A stretch of 64,000 nucleotides of DNA from positions 1,394,501 to 1,458,500 of the forward strand of contig OZ014414.1 in assembly GCA_963965975.1 (NCBI GenBank). Reading direction: 5' to 3'. This document shows, one piece after another, positions 46,066-57,831 of this stretch (positions are counted from its first letter, which is position 1; every line of letters begins with the position of its first letter). The notes under the pieces were generated by a model, which was not told where the DNA came from, made no database searches, and saw only the letters and a list, made by a program, of their open reading frames with translations. The DNA comes from Xestospongia bergquistia. Taxonomy: Eukaryota > Porifera > Demospongiae > Haplosclerida > Petrosiidae. Made by a program: the position numbers and the translations under genes.

Positions 46066-46338
46066 AAGGTGAAGCGGAATGGCCTTTTAGAGTTTCCAAC
46101 ATTAGATAAGTTGTTGCAGATCTTGAAAGAGAAGGACCTATTCCTTGGTGGACGTACAACCTTGTGGAAGTTACTTAAAAAGATTGGATTTAGATATAAG
46201 AAGGTAAATGATAAGCGTTATGTGTATGAGGAGCCTTATTGGGAAGCAGATAATTTACAAGAAGATATGGTAATAGGAGAATTCATGATACGTATAGATG
46301 AAGATGACAGCGATTCAGATGATGAGGGAAACAGATGA
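46066..46338 (+). pseudogene. Tc1/IS630-like transposase remnant, core deleted
   Basis: Reads LEFPTLDKLLQILKEK, then FLGGRTTLWKLLKKIGFRYKK, the winged-helix DNA-binding part seen in IS630/Tc1-type transposases. It passes within about 20 residues to an acidic tail (DEDDSDSDDEGNR) like that at the C-terminus of such proteins. The whole DDE core is missing, so this is an internally deleted relic. Confidence 0.5.
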
Positions 46339-46619
46339 TTCTTTGAGTAGTGAAAGCAGTGATGATAATTGAGCATTAATATATATTTTAGAGCATTTTA
46401 GCAAGCATTGTATAAAATAATTTTTTTGTCACTTAATTTTGTAATTATTTCCTAATGTACTTAGGTGGCACTTAACAGCCACTTATTTCAATTGCTGTCT
46501 GCATGCCTGGTGGTCATAGGTATGCTAGTATGGAGTAGTTAAAACTACTATGACCGTAAGTTTTATTTAAAAGGAAGTTATATAGGCGTGTGCGGCATTT
46601 GACGAGGTTTAAAATGGTT

Positions 46620-49600
46620 CGTGTCTCTAGCGTGCGTGGATCGGAAGTTACGTAAACAAACGTATGCGACTTCTCAAAGTAAATTGACTATAGTAGATGT
46701 ACACAATAAACACTTACTTGACACAGTTACTCACTTAAAAGTTAATACACTGGCCTCATCTTTACAACCCCCCAATCTCATTATTTCTCCTCTCTCTATT
46801 CCTACCAAAGTTGCAAATATACTCTCAAAATACCCTGATATTACTCAAACTTCTAACACTATTAAACCCATTAAACATCATATTCAACATTACATCACAA
46901 CCAATGGTCAACCAGTTGGATCACACCCAAGACGCTTGTCACCAGAACGACTCAAGGCAGCTAAAGAGGAATTTCAACACATGATGGTCCTAGGGATCAT
47001 ACGCCCATCATTGGTCGTCACCATTACATATGGTCCCAAAACAGACCCCAGGCGACTGGAGACCTTGTGGGGATTATCGCTTATTAAACTACGCCACAGT
47101 TCCAGATAGATACCCCATCCCTCACATACATGATTTCACTCCTACACTTCATGATAATACTGTTTTCTCTAAAATTGATTTAGTCAGAGCCTATCATCAT
47201 ATTCCAGTAGCTCCAGAGGCTGTGCCTAAGACTACCATCACCACTCTTTTTGAATTTGTAAGGATGCCATTTGGTTAGGTAATGCTGCTCAGACATTCCA
47301 GAGGTTTGTAGATCAAGTCTTACAAGGACTGATCTTTGTCTATGCATATATTGATGACATACTGATTGCAAGTTCATCACAGGAAGAACATATACAGCAC
47401 TTAGAGACAGTATTTCATTGTTTAAGTGACTATGGACTCATTATTAATATTAACAAATGTGTGTTTTGTTCTAACTCTTTATGTCATTACGTTGATGCCA
47501 ACGGTATTCGTTCCATTGTAACTAAAGTACAAGCCATTACAGAGTTTGCCAAGCCACAATCAACGAAACAACTCTGAGGCAGTTCCTGGGGCTAGTCAAC
47601 TAATACCACTAACTGTGCACACATTGTACATCCATTGCACATACTGTAAAAGCTAACCAGTTGATTTGGAGTGAAGAAGCCTTTGAAAATATCAAAGTTT
47701 GTTTAGCCAAAGCCACAATGTTGTCACATCCCAAGTTAGGCTCTCCCACTTCATTGCATCCCTCACAGCTGTGGGAGTGAGTGGTTCTGCAGCAATTTGT
47801 GGATTGAGTTTGGCACCCAATTTCTTATTTCTCCTCTCCCCAGCTGAGACTAACTATAGTACATTTGATAGAGAAGTATTAGCCATGTATCTTGCCATCA
47901 AGCATTTCAGGCATTTCATTGAAGGTCGTGAATTTCACGTTTGGACTGACCATAAGCCTCTCACATTCTCAATTGCTACTAATTCTAATTGTTATTCACC
48001 TCGTCAAGCACGTCAACTTGACTTTATTTCACAATTCACTACTAATATCAGACATGTGAAAGGTTCTAACAATCCAGTGGGAGATACACTATCACGAGTT
48101 GACATTAATGCATTGCAACAACCCAATGGTATTGATTTCACAGCAATGGCAGTAGCTCAACAGACTGATCCGGAATTATAAGAAATGCTACGATCATCTC
48201 TTGCATTAAACCTGACTCTTATTTCTTTATCAACTGGCAATACTTCATTAATATGTGACATGTCTACAGCAGAACCATGCCCTTACGTACTAGCTAGTTT
48301 CAGACGAACAGTATTTGACTCCTTACACTCATTATCACAAAAGCTTATTACTTCCCAGTTCATCTGGCCAGGAATTAACAAGGATGTTCGATAGTGGGCT
48401 CAGTCATGCCTAAGTTGTCAGTGATCAAAAGTACAATGTCACAACTCTTCTCCTTTAGCAACATTTAGCAAATCCGATGCTAGGTTTGATCAAATACACA
48501 TTGACATTGTTGGTTCCCTCCCTCCATCAGGTGGTTACACTTACTTATTAACATGCATCAACCGTTTTACTCGTTGGTGTGAAGCACTCCCTATTGCCGA
48601 CATCACAGCGGAGACAGTTGCCAACGCTTTTGTCAGTGGTTGGATTGCTCATTTTGGGATTCCCTCCACAATCACAAGAGATAGAGGTACTCAGTTTGAG
48701 TCACATCTATGGCAGCAGTTAATGAAAATCTTAGGTACACATAGAATCAGAACTACTGCATATCACCCTATGTCCAATGGTATCCACCGTACTCTCAAAG
48801 CAGCTATTCGAGCTCATGGGCAACACACTCCATGGATTAATACATTCCCACTGGGTATAAGAGCAGCAGTAAAAGAAGATCTAGGTTGCAGTGCTGCTGA
48901 ACTAGTGTACGGTTTTACGTTGCGTTTACCTGGACAGTTTTTCTTACCTTCACCTGATGCTATACCAGATACAACTTACATTTCCAAACTTAAGTCTGCA
49001 ATGACCAAAGTATGTCCTATCCCTACACGAGCTCAATCATCTCATACTCCTTTTATTCACCAACATCTTAACTCTACCAAATTTGTTTTTGTCCGACATG
49101 ATGGTGTCAAATCTTCACTCCAACCACCATACGACAGACCATTTAAAGTTATCGATCGTGATGATAAATATTTTACTATCGAGATCCGTGGGAAGGAAGA
49201 CACAGTTTCTATTGACAGGTTAAAACCTGTATACATGGAGGCAGAACTGACTGCTACTAAAATACTAACACAGATACTCTACAAGACACTAATGCTAACA
49301 TTGATCGAAGTAATTCAAGCATTGATCATACTAATACTACATCATCTACTCCAGTTACTACGTCTCCTAATTCTTCATCAACTACTACTCGTTACGGACG
49401 TTGCGCCCGTCCATCAGTTAAATTTCAATTATATCCGTTCATTACCTAACTCTCTGGGGGGGAGTACTGTGGTAGTTAAGATTCTGAAATTTCCTTTTTA
49501 CTTTCTTTGACATCAGCATACACACTCTTACATACATGTACATACCCTCATGATTTTGTAACATCAAACACCCATGCACTCACCCACACAGTTAATCAAT

Positions 49601-49700
49601 CATTGTCTATATAAACTGACCAGGAGATATTCAAATGATTATTTTGCGATAGTATTCAGTTAAAATACTATAGCACTATATCATAGATAATTGAACATTG
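46620..49700 (+). mobile_element. Ty3/gypsy retrotransposon, degenerate
   Basis: Pol parts in order: end of protease/linker (46630-46960), reverse transcriptase ([21 protein letters not shown] near 47345), RNase H (YSTFDREVLAMYLAI; FHVWTDHKPL), zinc-finger remnant and integrase core ([25 protein letters not shown]). Breaks: a frameshift near 47020, TAG at about 47276, a frameshift near 47575, TAA 48179, TAG 48392, and a small deletion after HPMSNG near 48780 that removes the usual catalytic-Glu segment. A G-run (49456-49462) and TGTGGTAG (49468) mark a polypurine tract and 3' LTR start; a TATA box (GTCTATATAAAC) is at about 49606. No 5' LTR or gag was found. Inactive. Confidence 0.8.
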
Positions 49701-50120
49701 TGGTACCAGTATGAAGAATTATGTCATAGTTGACAGGAGGATTCCAAGTGTATATATTTTCCAAAAAATCTATGTTTATGTGGAAGCAGTAGTTATCAGG
49801 TGTTCCTTCCTTTTGTCAAACACCTGGGTATGAGGCTAATACAGTTTGTAGAATATAATTATAATATGTGACTGTACACATATACAAGTATATAAGAGCA
49901 TTCATGTTGTGGGTTCATAGATAAGCTTAACAAATATGTGCATGCTAATGGGAGTGGTTATATATGAGCGTACTAGCTGGTAAGATTCAAGCTGTTAATT
50001 GTTATGATACATTATAAAGTGTATATTAATGTGAATCCAAATTAATCTGAATAGTGAATTACTATGGAATCATTTAATTTGTCAATAACCCCTAATTACA
50101 TATTTAAAGTAAATGATAAA

Positions 50121-51617
50121 TTATTGTGCAATATTATCATCATACAATTTGCAACTACAACCATCAATAATATGTTCTTTAGGTAGACTGCACAATAGAC
50201 TAGCTAACCACGGAAATCCACTTTTTCCTTTTACCAATACATACGATTCTCCAAGAAGAAACAAATCAATTAGAGTATACAGAGCTCCTTCTTGTTCTTT
50301 TTGTCTACTTGATGATATTATATCCCTACCCACATGTGCGAGAAAATTATTAAATGATCGAAATCTCATCCCATATGTACTGACTGCCATTTCCTTGACT
50401 ACATTGGAGTCTGTAGCTAAAAATATAAGACTATCGTTACCTAAAAACTTGTTAGCTGTAGACACTGCACATTGTAACACAGTCTTCCAAATATGTTGAT
50501 CTTTGATCAATTTTTTATGTTTAAAATCTTGGACATGTTTCACACCATAAAAACCTGTTCTTATATGAACTCCAATGTAAGATTGATTAGTCAACTTTAA
50601 AATTTCCTTTGCTTTGGAGAGTTCCCTTAAGAAGTGTTTATCCCAGTGGAACAAATACCTAAAAGCTAGTCCGATGATTCCATTTAGGTTGCTAATGGAT
50701 AGGTTCAATAGCCCTGCTGATTTAACTCCTTCAGCTAGCCACTGATGTTGGTTGGACGTAGATGTTTTAGTTGTAAGAGCCATAATCATTACATTAGTTA
50801 CCATGACAACATGAGGCTGATTACCACCTATTATATCTAGGTAATTTTCCCATTGTTTTTTAGACAAAGACAAGTACGGATGTTTTTCAGTTGATTGCAC
50901 ATGAATTTTAACAAAATTTTTAGGATTCTCTATTATGTGAAGGAGGGCACTGTCCGGTTCCCAGTTAATTTGATTGGGTTTGAAAAATTGGCTTTCAAAA
51001 GATGATTTCCAGTCTAGTACTAATCTTCTTCTACTAAATACAGCTAACAACAAAGCAAAAGTCATACCTTTCACTCTGTCTCCTAGTCCACCACAAAACT
51101 GGCCTACATGACATTGCCATACCAATGTTCTAGTAGTTGTTGAATTTTCTTTTAACAGTTTTTGATGTATTTGAGTGTATCTAAAGAGGATAGTTAACAA
51201 ATTCTCATAGTTTTTAAGAAAGATTCCTTCTTTTCCAGAATAGCATGACAATGGAAGACCTTGTAATAACTTTCTTTGTAGTTGCGTCGGTAATGTTTTA
51301 ATTAAAATCTGGGAATTTTTGTTGAAAAGCATGGCAGCCTCTTTGAGATCTTCGGGAATTAATGGAGATCTAGACACTTCTTGATTTGTATATAATCTCC
51401 AGTTGACACGTGGCAAATAGTCTTCTTGCGAGTCTGCTATATTTGAATGGTCTCGATTTTGTTCATCATTTCCTTGTTGAGCTTTGTAGGTATAAAGGTG
51501 CTGTGTTAATAATTTAATCGGTTCGTTTAGATGATTGGATGTCGCAATAAAATATATAGAAAATATGAAGACAAACGGGAGTGAAAACAAAAAGCAACGT
51601 TTGTAACGTTCAGCCAT
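50121..51617 (-). CDS. type II membrane fucosyltransferase-like protein, intronless
   Basis: A single exon of 498 residues, start ATG 51617. A short basic cytosolic tail (MAERYKR) is followed by a signal anchor at about residues 8-27 (CFLFSLPFVFIFSIYFIA), a Golgi type II layout. Key motifs are CGGLGDRVKGM at about 172-182 and GVHIRTG at about 349-355. These resemble the nucleotide-loop G-G-x-GDR and the H-x-R-x-G motif of GT-B fucosyltransferases (alpha-1,2/1,6 FucT, plant xyloglucan FucT and O-FucT superfamily), in which that Arg contacts GDP-fucose. Late segments IFLATDSNV and DLFLLGESYVLVKGKSGFPW also fit. It should move fucose from GDP-fucose to a glycan in the Golgi lumen; the acceptor is unknown. 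It is not linked to the neighbouring genes and may be a retroposed or ancient single-exon gene. Confidence 0.75.
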   Translation of the reverse strand: MAERYKRCFLFSLPFVFIFSIYFIATSNHLNEPIKLLTQHLYTYKAQQGNDEQNRDHSNIADSQEDYLPRVNWRLYTNQEVSRSPLIPEDLKEAAMLFNKNSQILIKTLPTQLQRKLLQGLPLSCYSGKEGIFLKNYENLLTILFRYTQIHQKLLKENSTTTRTLVWQCHVGQFCGGLGDRVKGMTFALLLAVFSRRRLVLDWKSSFESQFFKPNQINWEPDSALLHIIENPKNFVKIHVQSTEKHPYLSLSKKQWENYLDIIGGNQPHVVMVTNVMIMALTTKTSTSNQHQWLAEGVKSAGLLNLSISNLNGIIGLAFRYLFHWDKHFLRELSKAKEILKLTNQSYIGVHIRTGFYGVKHVQDFKHKKLIKDQHIWKTVLQCAVSTANKFLGNDSLIFLATDSNVVKEMAVSTYGMRFRSFNNFLAHVGRDIISSSRQKEQEGALYTLIDLFLLGESYVLVKGKSGFPWLASLLCSLPKEHIIDGCSCKLYDDNIAQ

Positions 51618-51718
51618 AGTTCTGAGTCAACGAGATGGACGTTGAGAAGCTTACACAGAAAAGGTATGGTGCCTATGTATGATATATATATCATAGGCGG
51701 AGGAAGCTCAAAAAAGGT

Positions 51719-51744
51719 GGGGGGGGGGGGGGGGGGGGGGGGGG
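51719..51744. repeat. poly-G run
   Basis: 26 consecutive G in an AT-rich context, upstream of the fucosyltransferase-like gene. Confidence 0.9.
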
Positions 51745-52490
51745 CTGAACATGTTTGTACACAGTGTCACTTGCAAAGTAAACATTTTTAAAACGAGAAT
51801 TAAAATACACCAAATATTTTCTTCGTTCATCATTTCTTTCAACAAACTTTGTATTACAAAGTAATGAATGCTTTGCATGTAAAATGGTTACTCTATGTAA
51901 TTGTTAACAAACACCTTAACCTTTTGATCCAATTAGCCTGTTTGATGGTTTAATAATTTCATTTGAGTTGTTTTTAATGGCTTAGAAGTTTAAGTAGAAA
52001 CATTTTACAGTGTATGTGGTAAAGCAAACTTATTGTGTAGAATCCACCAGTCTAACAAATGCCTTGATCTTGATCCAATTAGCCTGTTTAATGGTTTCAT
52101 TTGAGTTGTTTTGATTTGTTTTTGATGGCTTAAGAATGTAATTAGAAACTTTTTGTAAGTTTTAATAGTTAGTCTAGAAGATGAAAGGCAAAATGTATAG
52201 CAACCTGCTAGTTATTAAAACAAGTTTGGGAAATACCCCACTGTAAGGCTTCTTCATTTAGAAGTCCTAGTACATACATATAGTTGTAGTTAGGAGCTTA
52301 TATACTTTATATATCTATATTATATTATATTATGTAGTATTAGTTTTTATATTCTATTTGTCTTAAGGGAAACTTTAATAGTTGTCTTTAATTCTTGAAG
52401 TCTTTTGTGAGTAATGTTTTAGGATTTTAAGAATGAAGAGAAGATGTTTATAATTTAGTTTTTATATGCTAGTCTATCTTATGTAAATAT
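51745..52490. other. no gene; diverged tandem duplication
   Basis: 51915-52015 and 52055-52160 share TTGATCCAATTAGCCTGTTTxATGG, TCATTTGAGTTGTTTT and TGATGGCTTA.AA. Otherwise AT-rich. Confidence 0.5.
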
Positions 52491-52554
52491 AACATAATAC
52501 TATTATATTTGAGACCTTGCTTGAACAAGGTCTCAAATATAATAGTATTATGTT
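52491..52554. repeat. perfect palindrome with 29-bp arms
   Basis: AACATAATACTATTATATTT and nine further bases pair exactly with the complement ending at 52554. The loop is CTTGAA. A strong stem-loop or MITE end. Confidence 0.85.
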
Positions 52555-53034
52555 TGCATTATGACTATTACTACAAAATACATAATCACTAACATCATTC
52601 AAATTGAGGTTAAAATGTTTCTAGAATGTTATTGCTATATATATCTCTATATGGAATTTGAAGGCTATAGAACTGGGACAAGTAACTGTGCACACGAACT
52701 ATGTGATGGTATGGGAGATTGGGTACAGTTGTATATTGTGTTGCAGCTGTTAGAAAACCTGCTGCATGTTATCACATTGAAGTAAAAATGGTCAAGAAGT
52801 TTACTAAATTCAGCTGTTTTTACAAATTGGTAGTTATAATGGATGGACATATGTAAGAGAATGAGAAATTTTGAGAATCAGTTGAAGTCGATGCCCCTTA
52901 CTGTAGATCCGGACTAAATTTACTCATTTTAAAGCACTTACTGCAAAATATATAAATAATCATATTAAAAACTAAACTTATTTTGTTTATTCATATATAG
53001 CACTAGAAATATTTAGACACACCCACTTAAAGAA

Positions 53035-53790
53035 ATGGCTGCCAAGAGTGAGGTTATTTCTCAGATCTCTCAGCATCTTAATGTAAATTGTAAGTTGCTA
53101 ATACTCAGATAATGACAACTGTTGGTGGTCATTAAGAACAAAGTGTAACCACCTGTTATAATAAGTACTTTAATGAAGGGGCTTTCCATATTTCCTTACA
53201 AGATCCTCACACTGATCCTGACTGTCTTCTTTTATCACTATATAATGATAATTATATTACCATATACACTATAACTATGTGCTAAGTTTGATTGAGAACA
53301 TACTTCCAATAGTTATAATAATATTATCTATACTTGTGATCCACTGGTTATCATATTATTACCCAATACCCCTGTAATTAAGTTATCTAATGATCACTTA
53401 CCTTATAATCTTCAATCGTCATTATCAAAACATTTTAGTTAATGAAGTTTATCTATTTATATGTTTTTTCATCCAACCATTCATCCATTGATCATCTAAT
53501 TGTTCATCTATCCAACCATTCATCCATCCATCCATTTAATCCTTGTATCCTATCAATGACCCATTCATCCATAGCTCATCTATAATAAGTTATTATTAAT
53601 CTATTATTAATTCATTATTAATTATAATTATTATCTCTCTATTACAGGTGAAGTCATTATCAGAGGATGATCTATTAGTAGTTCTGTTAGTACACAGTTT
53701 ACCATAATTTGAATATGGGATAGACCCTGCTATTAAACAAATTAATGTCATGTATCATACCTGGGCCTTTAAAGGTATAGAGTTTGTATA
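53035..53790 (+). pseudogene. family X unit 4, degraded
   Basis: Exon 1 (53035-53089) is intact with ATG. Exon 2 has an altered core (ACCACCTGTTATAATAAG) and lost reading. Exon 3 is truncated. Exon 4 (about 53648-53775) has a TAA in HSLP*FEYG. A CATC microsatellite lies in the intron (53470-53580). Confidence 0.5.
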
Positions 53791-54136
53791 TTCAATTTTG
53801 TAACATAATTATATCCATTTGACATATAGGGCTCTCAATGATGTTATAAATAATGTCTTTAATTGATTACAGACAGAATTAATTCTCTCAGTATGAAACT
53901 TCTCAATAAGAGTACTTTAGTACATTATTCAACCTCTATATATACTGAGGACACTATTATCTGCCTCTAGACAATTTTTGTCATATAGCTTGTGTTGTTC
54001 TTTTCATAGTTTTGTCATTTGTATACTTGTCTTTAATTAAAATGATAGTTTGTTACTTAATTTGATTATAATATTAGCTAAACTAATTAACTTATTCATG
54101 ACCACTAGAAGTGTTTAGACACACCCACTTAAAGAA

Positions 54137-55620
54137 ATGGCTGCTAAGAGTGAGACTATTTCTCAGGTCTCACAGCATCTTACTGGTAATTGTAAGTTCT
54201 TAATAATTTGAAAATCACTCATTTTTTTCTTTGTTTCTCTGATTATGATAGTATGTACAGATAGTGACATTTGTTGTTGGTCATCAAGAACAAAATGTAA
54301 GCATCCATTAAGTACTTTTAATGAAGGGGCTTTCCATATTTCCTTACAAGTTCCTCACACTGATTCTAACTATCTCCCTCTATCATTATATAATGATATA
54401 TTACCATACTACACTATACCTATGTGGTAAGTTTGAGTGGGCCCCCATAGACAGTGATATATACTTAATATATTGTAATATTGTACTTAGACATGTACAT
54501 ATACTTCCAATATCATAACATTATCTATATTTGTACTATAATAAATATAAATGTAAGTTTGTTTCTTTTATCTAGTCATTTGTTTATCTAGATTATATGT
54601 CTATATACTTTGTACATCTTATATTCTATTTAACTGTATTATATTTCAATATTCTCTAGTGGTGTATATGGTACTGAAGATTACTACCTTACTGATCCAC
54701 TGGTTATCATATTGTTACCAGTACCCCTTTAATCAAGCTATCTAATGATCATTTACCTGATCAATGATCAATCATCATTATTACAACATGTTAGTTGATG
54801 AGGTTTGTCAATTTATCCAAACATTCATCCATTAATCATCTATTTGTCCATCTATCCATCCATTCTCCCATTAATCTATACTTTTAACTACACTACATGC
54901 ATTCATCTATCCTAGTACCCATTGATCCATTCATCCTTCTATCTATCCATTCATTTATCTATGTATCCATCCACACACCACTCAGCTGTTCATGTACTCA
55001 TCATTCTATTCTTTAATTGATTTATTCACCTATTTGTCCATTAATCCACTTATCTATCCATTTATCAATACATCCATCCATTCAACCAGGTGGCGTCTCT
55101 TAGCAACAAACTCGATGAGAAGGACATAGAGATCTCAAAACTTCAAGAACCCCTACAATTCCATTTCTAGGGTAGCAGAGAACTACAACAACATCTTGAT
55201 GCAGTACTAAATGAGAAACCTCTTCAACAAATTGAATCAAGAATTGATAAATACAAAAAAGGAAAGAGAGACTGCAAAAAAGAATTTGAAACAACTCAAA
55301 ATAAGTTATAAAGATTAAAGCACTTACAACACAGCAAGATGTAGTTATGACCAAACTCTAAACCAGTTTGAAGTAGAAAGAAGATTTTGAAGCATTAATG
55401 ATAAAACCTGAAGAGTACAAGTCTAAACGACAAAAATATTGTAAATTGAATCAACATTTAGAACAAGAGAGAGATGACTTAGCTTTGGAACTCCATCAAA
55501 AAGACGACATTATTCATAGTCTACACCAGCGAGTCCAGTATTTATTATTTAAAAGGCAAAGAAGACCATGCCCACAATGAGGGACATATAGGTGGTTATT
55601 CTAAATAAGATCATTTGAAT
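54137..55620 (+). pseudogene. family X unit 5 with coiled-coil 3' block
   Basis: Exons 54137-54191, 54252-54426 and from 54660. The third exon has lost a base (TTACCAGTACCCC where unit 1 has TTACCCAGT), so it runs into TAA. After CATC-rich intron DNA (54820-55090), a coiled-coil block begins VASLSNKLDEKDIEISKLQ and ends PEEYKSKRQKYCKLNQHLEQ, with an HQKDDIIHSLHQR coil; it contains stops. The same block is at 59577-60087. No recognised family. Confidence 0.5.
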
Positions 55621-56229
55621 GACAATGATAAACAGGGGAGTGGCTCTAATGACAGAGAGGTGGAGTTACATGTAGCATATGTATTGTCTGACTCACTTAC
55701 TTGTACAAAACCTAGCCATTTTTCTATGGGATCAATGCATTACTTACCTTCAATGATAGTCAAAATTTCAACTACTCAATAGTAAAGTGTTACATTGTCT
55801 GATGATCCCATTTTGCCAACTAGCAGTCACATGACTTCAACACTTAGTTTATCATCAGATAAACCACACCTCTAATTCTCAACACATTATTTACTGTAAG
55901 AATGCCAGACTCTGCAAAACCATTCCTACACCATTTACAAATATAGGGTTTCCCTCCAAGCTACTATATAGCACTGGCAGATCTTAGTTCATACAACTAG
56001 TCGGAAACAGTATGATAGCTGTCTACTAGTTTCACTAATTCATAATAATATATAGTGATATACATATATTGTAATAGAAAATGACTTTGAGACCTTTAAA
56101 CTGACTATATAGTTTGGAATTTTCTGACAGAAATATTGTACCCTATATCACATATAGACATTGTATTACAAATATATTTCTTTCTAGTAACAAGTTGTAG
56201 AATAGTTAAAGTACTGTTGAAGACTTTTA

Positions 56230-56567
56230 ATTAATTGTTAATTAGATCAATTAAAAATCAATTAATGTTGGTCAATGGTCACGTGTGTGGTATGGAGGTG
56301 ACAAATGTTTTACGCGTTTTCTTTATGATTGTGAAATTGAAGCGTGAGAAAGATCTCTTGATAACATAAAAGGTACTCCATTTTTCATGCCTCTATATTC
56401 TCTACGACTCGCCTCGTCTAACCTCAAAAGAGTAAGTTGATTGTTGTTACAATGAGTTTTAGGTAGTTGTTACATTTATTCCTAAATTAATATAAATGTT
56501 AATTTGTCATTATTACCATAGTTTTTGTTAAGTTATAAATTATGTTTAATTTATTTTATTATATAGT
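56230..56567 (+). promoter_or_regulatory. promoter and 5' UTR intron of apolipoprotein-L-like copy 2
   Basis: Contains TCACGTGTGTGGTATGGAGG (E-box CACGTG), TTACGCGTTTTCTT and TCTCTACGACTCGCCTCGTC. A donor AAAAGA/GTAAGT lies at about 56431 and an acceptor TATATAG at about 56566. The upstream part (56100-56400) recurs at 60550-60890. Confidence 0.45.
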
Positions 56568-57458
56568 ATGGCTGAAGGAATAGACCCAAAATTGGTAAAA
56601 GATCCTGAATTCAATGATGCTATTAAAGAAGTTACTGATCTCATAAAGAGTCTTGAAAATTTGTTATCAAAACGAGAAATTACATTAACAAATGTTAGGA
56701 AAATGAAACAGGATGTTGAGGATAGTTACAATGAAACAAGAAAGACTCGTATTCCTAGTACTCTTGCCACTGCAACAGGATCTACACTTTCCATTATTGG
56801 TTATGCTCTCACCCCTGTGACAGCGGGAGGTAGCTTAGCTTTATCTGTGGTTGGTGGTGTCATGGCAGCATCTGGAGGAGCATATATAGCTTATTCTGAG
56901 ATGAAGTATTATAATGTTTCACAAAGCACTCTTAAGCAGGCTCAAAATGCATGCGATATTGATCGAAATTTGATGAAGAAAGTTGAAGCCGATGGAAAGA
57001 AGTTAGCCTGTCATATAGAATCACTTGCAAAAAAACATAATGCTTCAAGTGATAGTATATATGATACTATTAAATCTAAAGTAGACGTAGCAACAAAAGT
57101 TGGAAAAGTTTTTTATAACGGATACAAACTAATTGATAGTGTAGCAGATACAGGTAGAGTTGTATATAATGTTGCAACTGTTGGAAAAACTGCTGCTCTT
57201 GGTACACGCACAACTCTCACTGGACTTAAATCACTGGCTAGGATTGCTCGAGTACTTGTTGCACTTGATGCAGTTTTCATTCCAATAGATCTTGCTGTAA
57301 TGATGAAGTCTGCCTATGATGTTCACAAATATAATTCTGGAGAGGGGTCAAATTCAGCTGTTGCTGATGAAATTGGTAAATTAATATCTGATCTTGAAGA
57401 GGAGGAACAAAAGATGAAAGAGATTTTAGAAGAATTAAAATCATTAGTTTCTTGTTGA
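56568..57458 (+). CDS. apolipoprotein-L-like membrane-active protein (copy 2)
   Basis: 296 residues in one coding exon, paralogue of 2216-3103. Same layout: charged N-terminus (MAEGIDPKLVKDPEFNDAI), hydrophobic Gly/Ser-rich hairpin at about 62-115, then ALDAVFIPIDLAVMMKSAYD and a Glu/Lys-rich tail. The C-terminal third is almost identical to copy 1 while the N-terminal hairpin differs more, suggesting partial gene conversion or strong constraint. The start follows an acceptor (TATATAG/TATGG). Confidence 0.65.
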   Translation: MAEGIDPKLVKDPEFNDAIKEVTDLIKSLENLLSKREITLTNVRKMKQDVEDSYNETRKTRIPSTLATATGSTLSIIGYALTPVTAGGSLALSVVGGVMAASGGAYIAYSEMKYYNVSQSTLKQAQNACDIDRNLMKKVEADGKKLACHIESLAKKHNASSDSIYDTIKSKVDVATKVGKVFYNGYKLIDSVADTGRVVYNVATVGKTAALGTRTTLTGLKSLARIARVLVALDAVFIPIDLAVMMKSAYDVHKYNSGEGSNSAVADEIGKLISDLEEEEQKMKEILEELKSLVSC

Positions 57459-57519
57459 ACTATTTATGTATTTGTTCATTTTAAAATTGTTATACATTAA
57501 TTTTTATAATCCATCCATT

Positions 57520-57665
57520 AAGATATCCATTTATATACTCATCTATCCATTTATACACTCATCTATCCATTTATATACCCATCTGTCCATTTATGAACAT
57601 ATCTATACATTTATACACCCATCTGTCCATTTATATACATATCTGTCCATCCTATCTGCCTCTAG
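57520..57665. repeat. ~20-bp ATCCATTTATA repeat
   Basis: About seven copies of (A)TCTxTCCATTTATAxxC. The ORF across it is low complexity. Confidence 0.8.
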
Positions 57666-57831
57666 ACAATTTTTGTCATATAGTTTGTGTTGTTCTTTTC
57701 ATAGTTTTGTCATTTGTATACTTGTCTTTAATTAAAATACTAGTTTGTTACTTAATTTGATTATAATATTAGCTAAACTAATTAACTTATTCATGACCAC
57801 TAGAAGTGTTTAGACACACCCACTTAAAGAA

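Noticed and set aside
46066..46338. A host DNA-binding gene
   Set aside because: The helix-turn-helix followed at once by the acidic tail is better explained as a transposase with its core deleted.
50113..50499. 128-residue plus-strand ORF
   Set aside because: Antisense of the fucosyltransferase-like gene.
57520..57735. Repeats with regular spacing that could suggest an array
   Set aside because: Degenerate ATCCATTTATA microsatellite with no unique spacers; not CRISPR.
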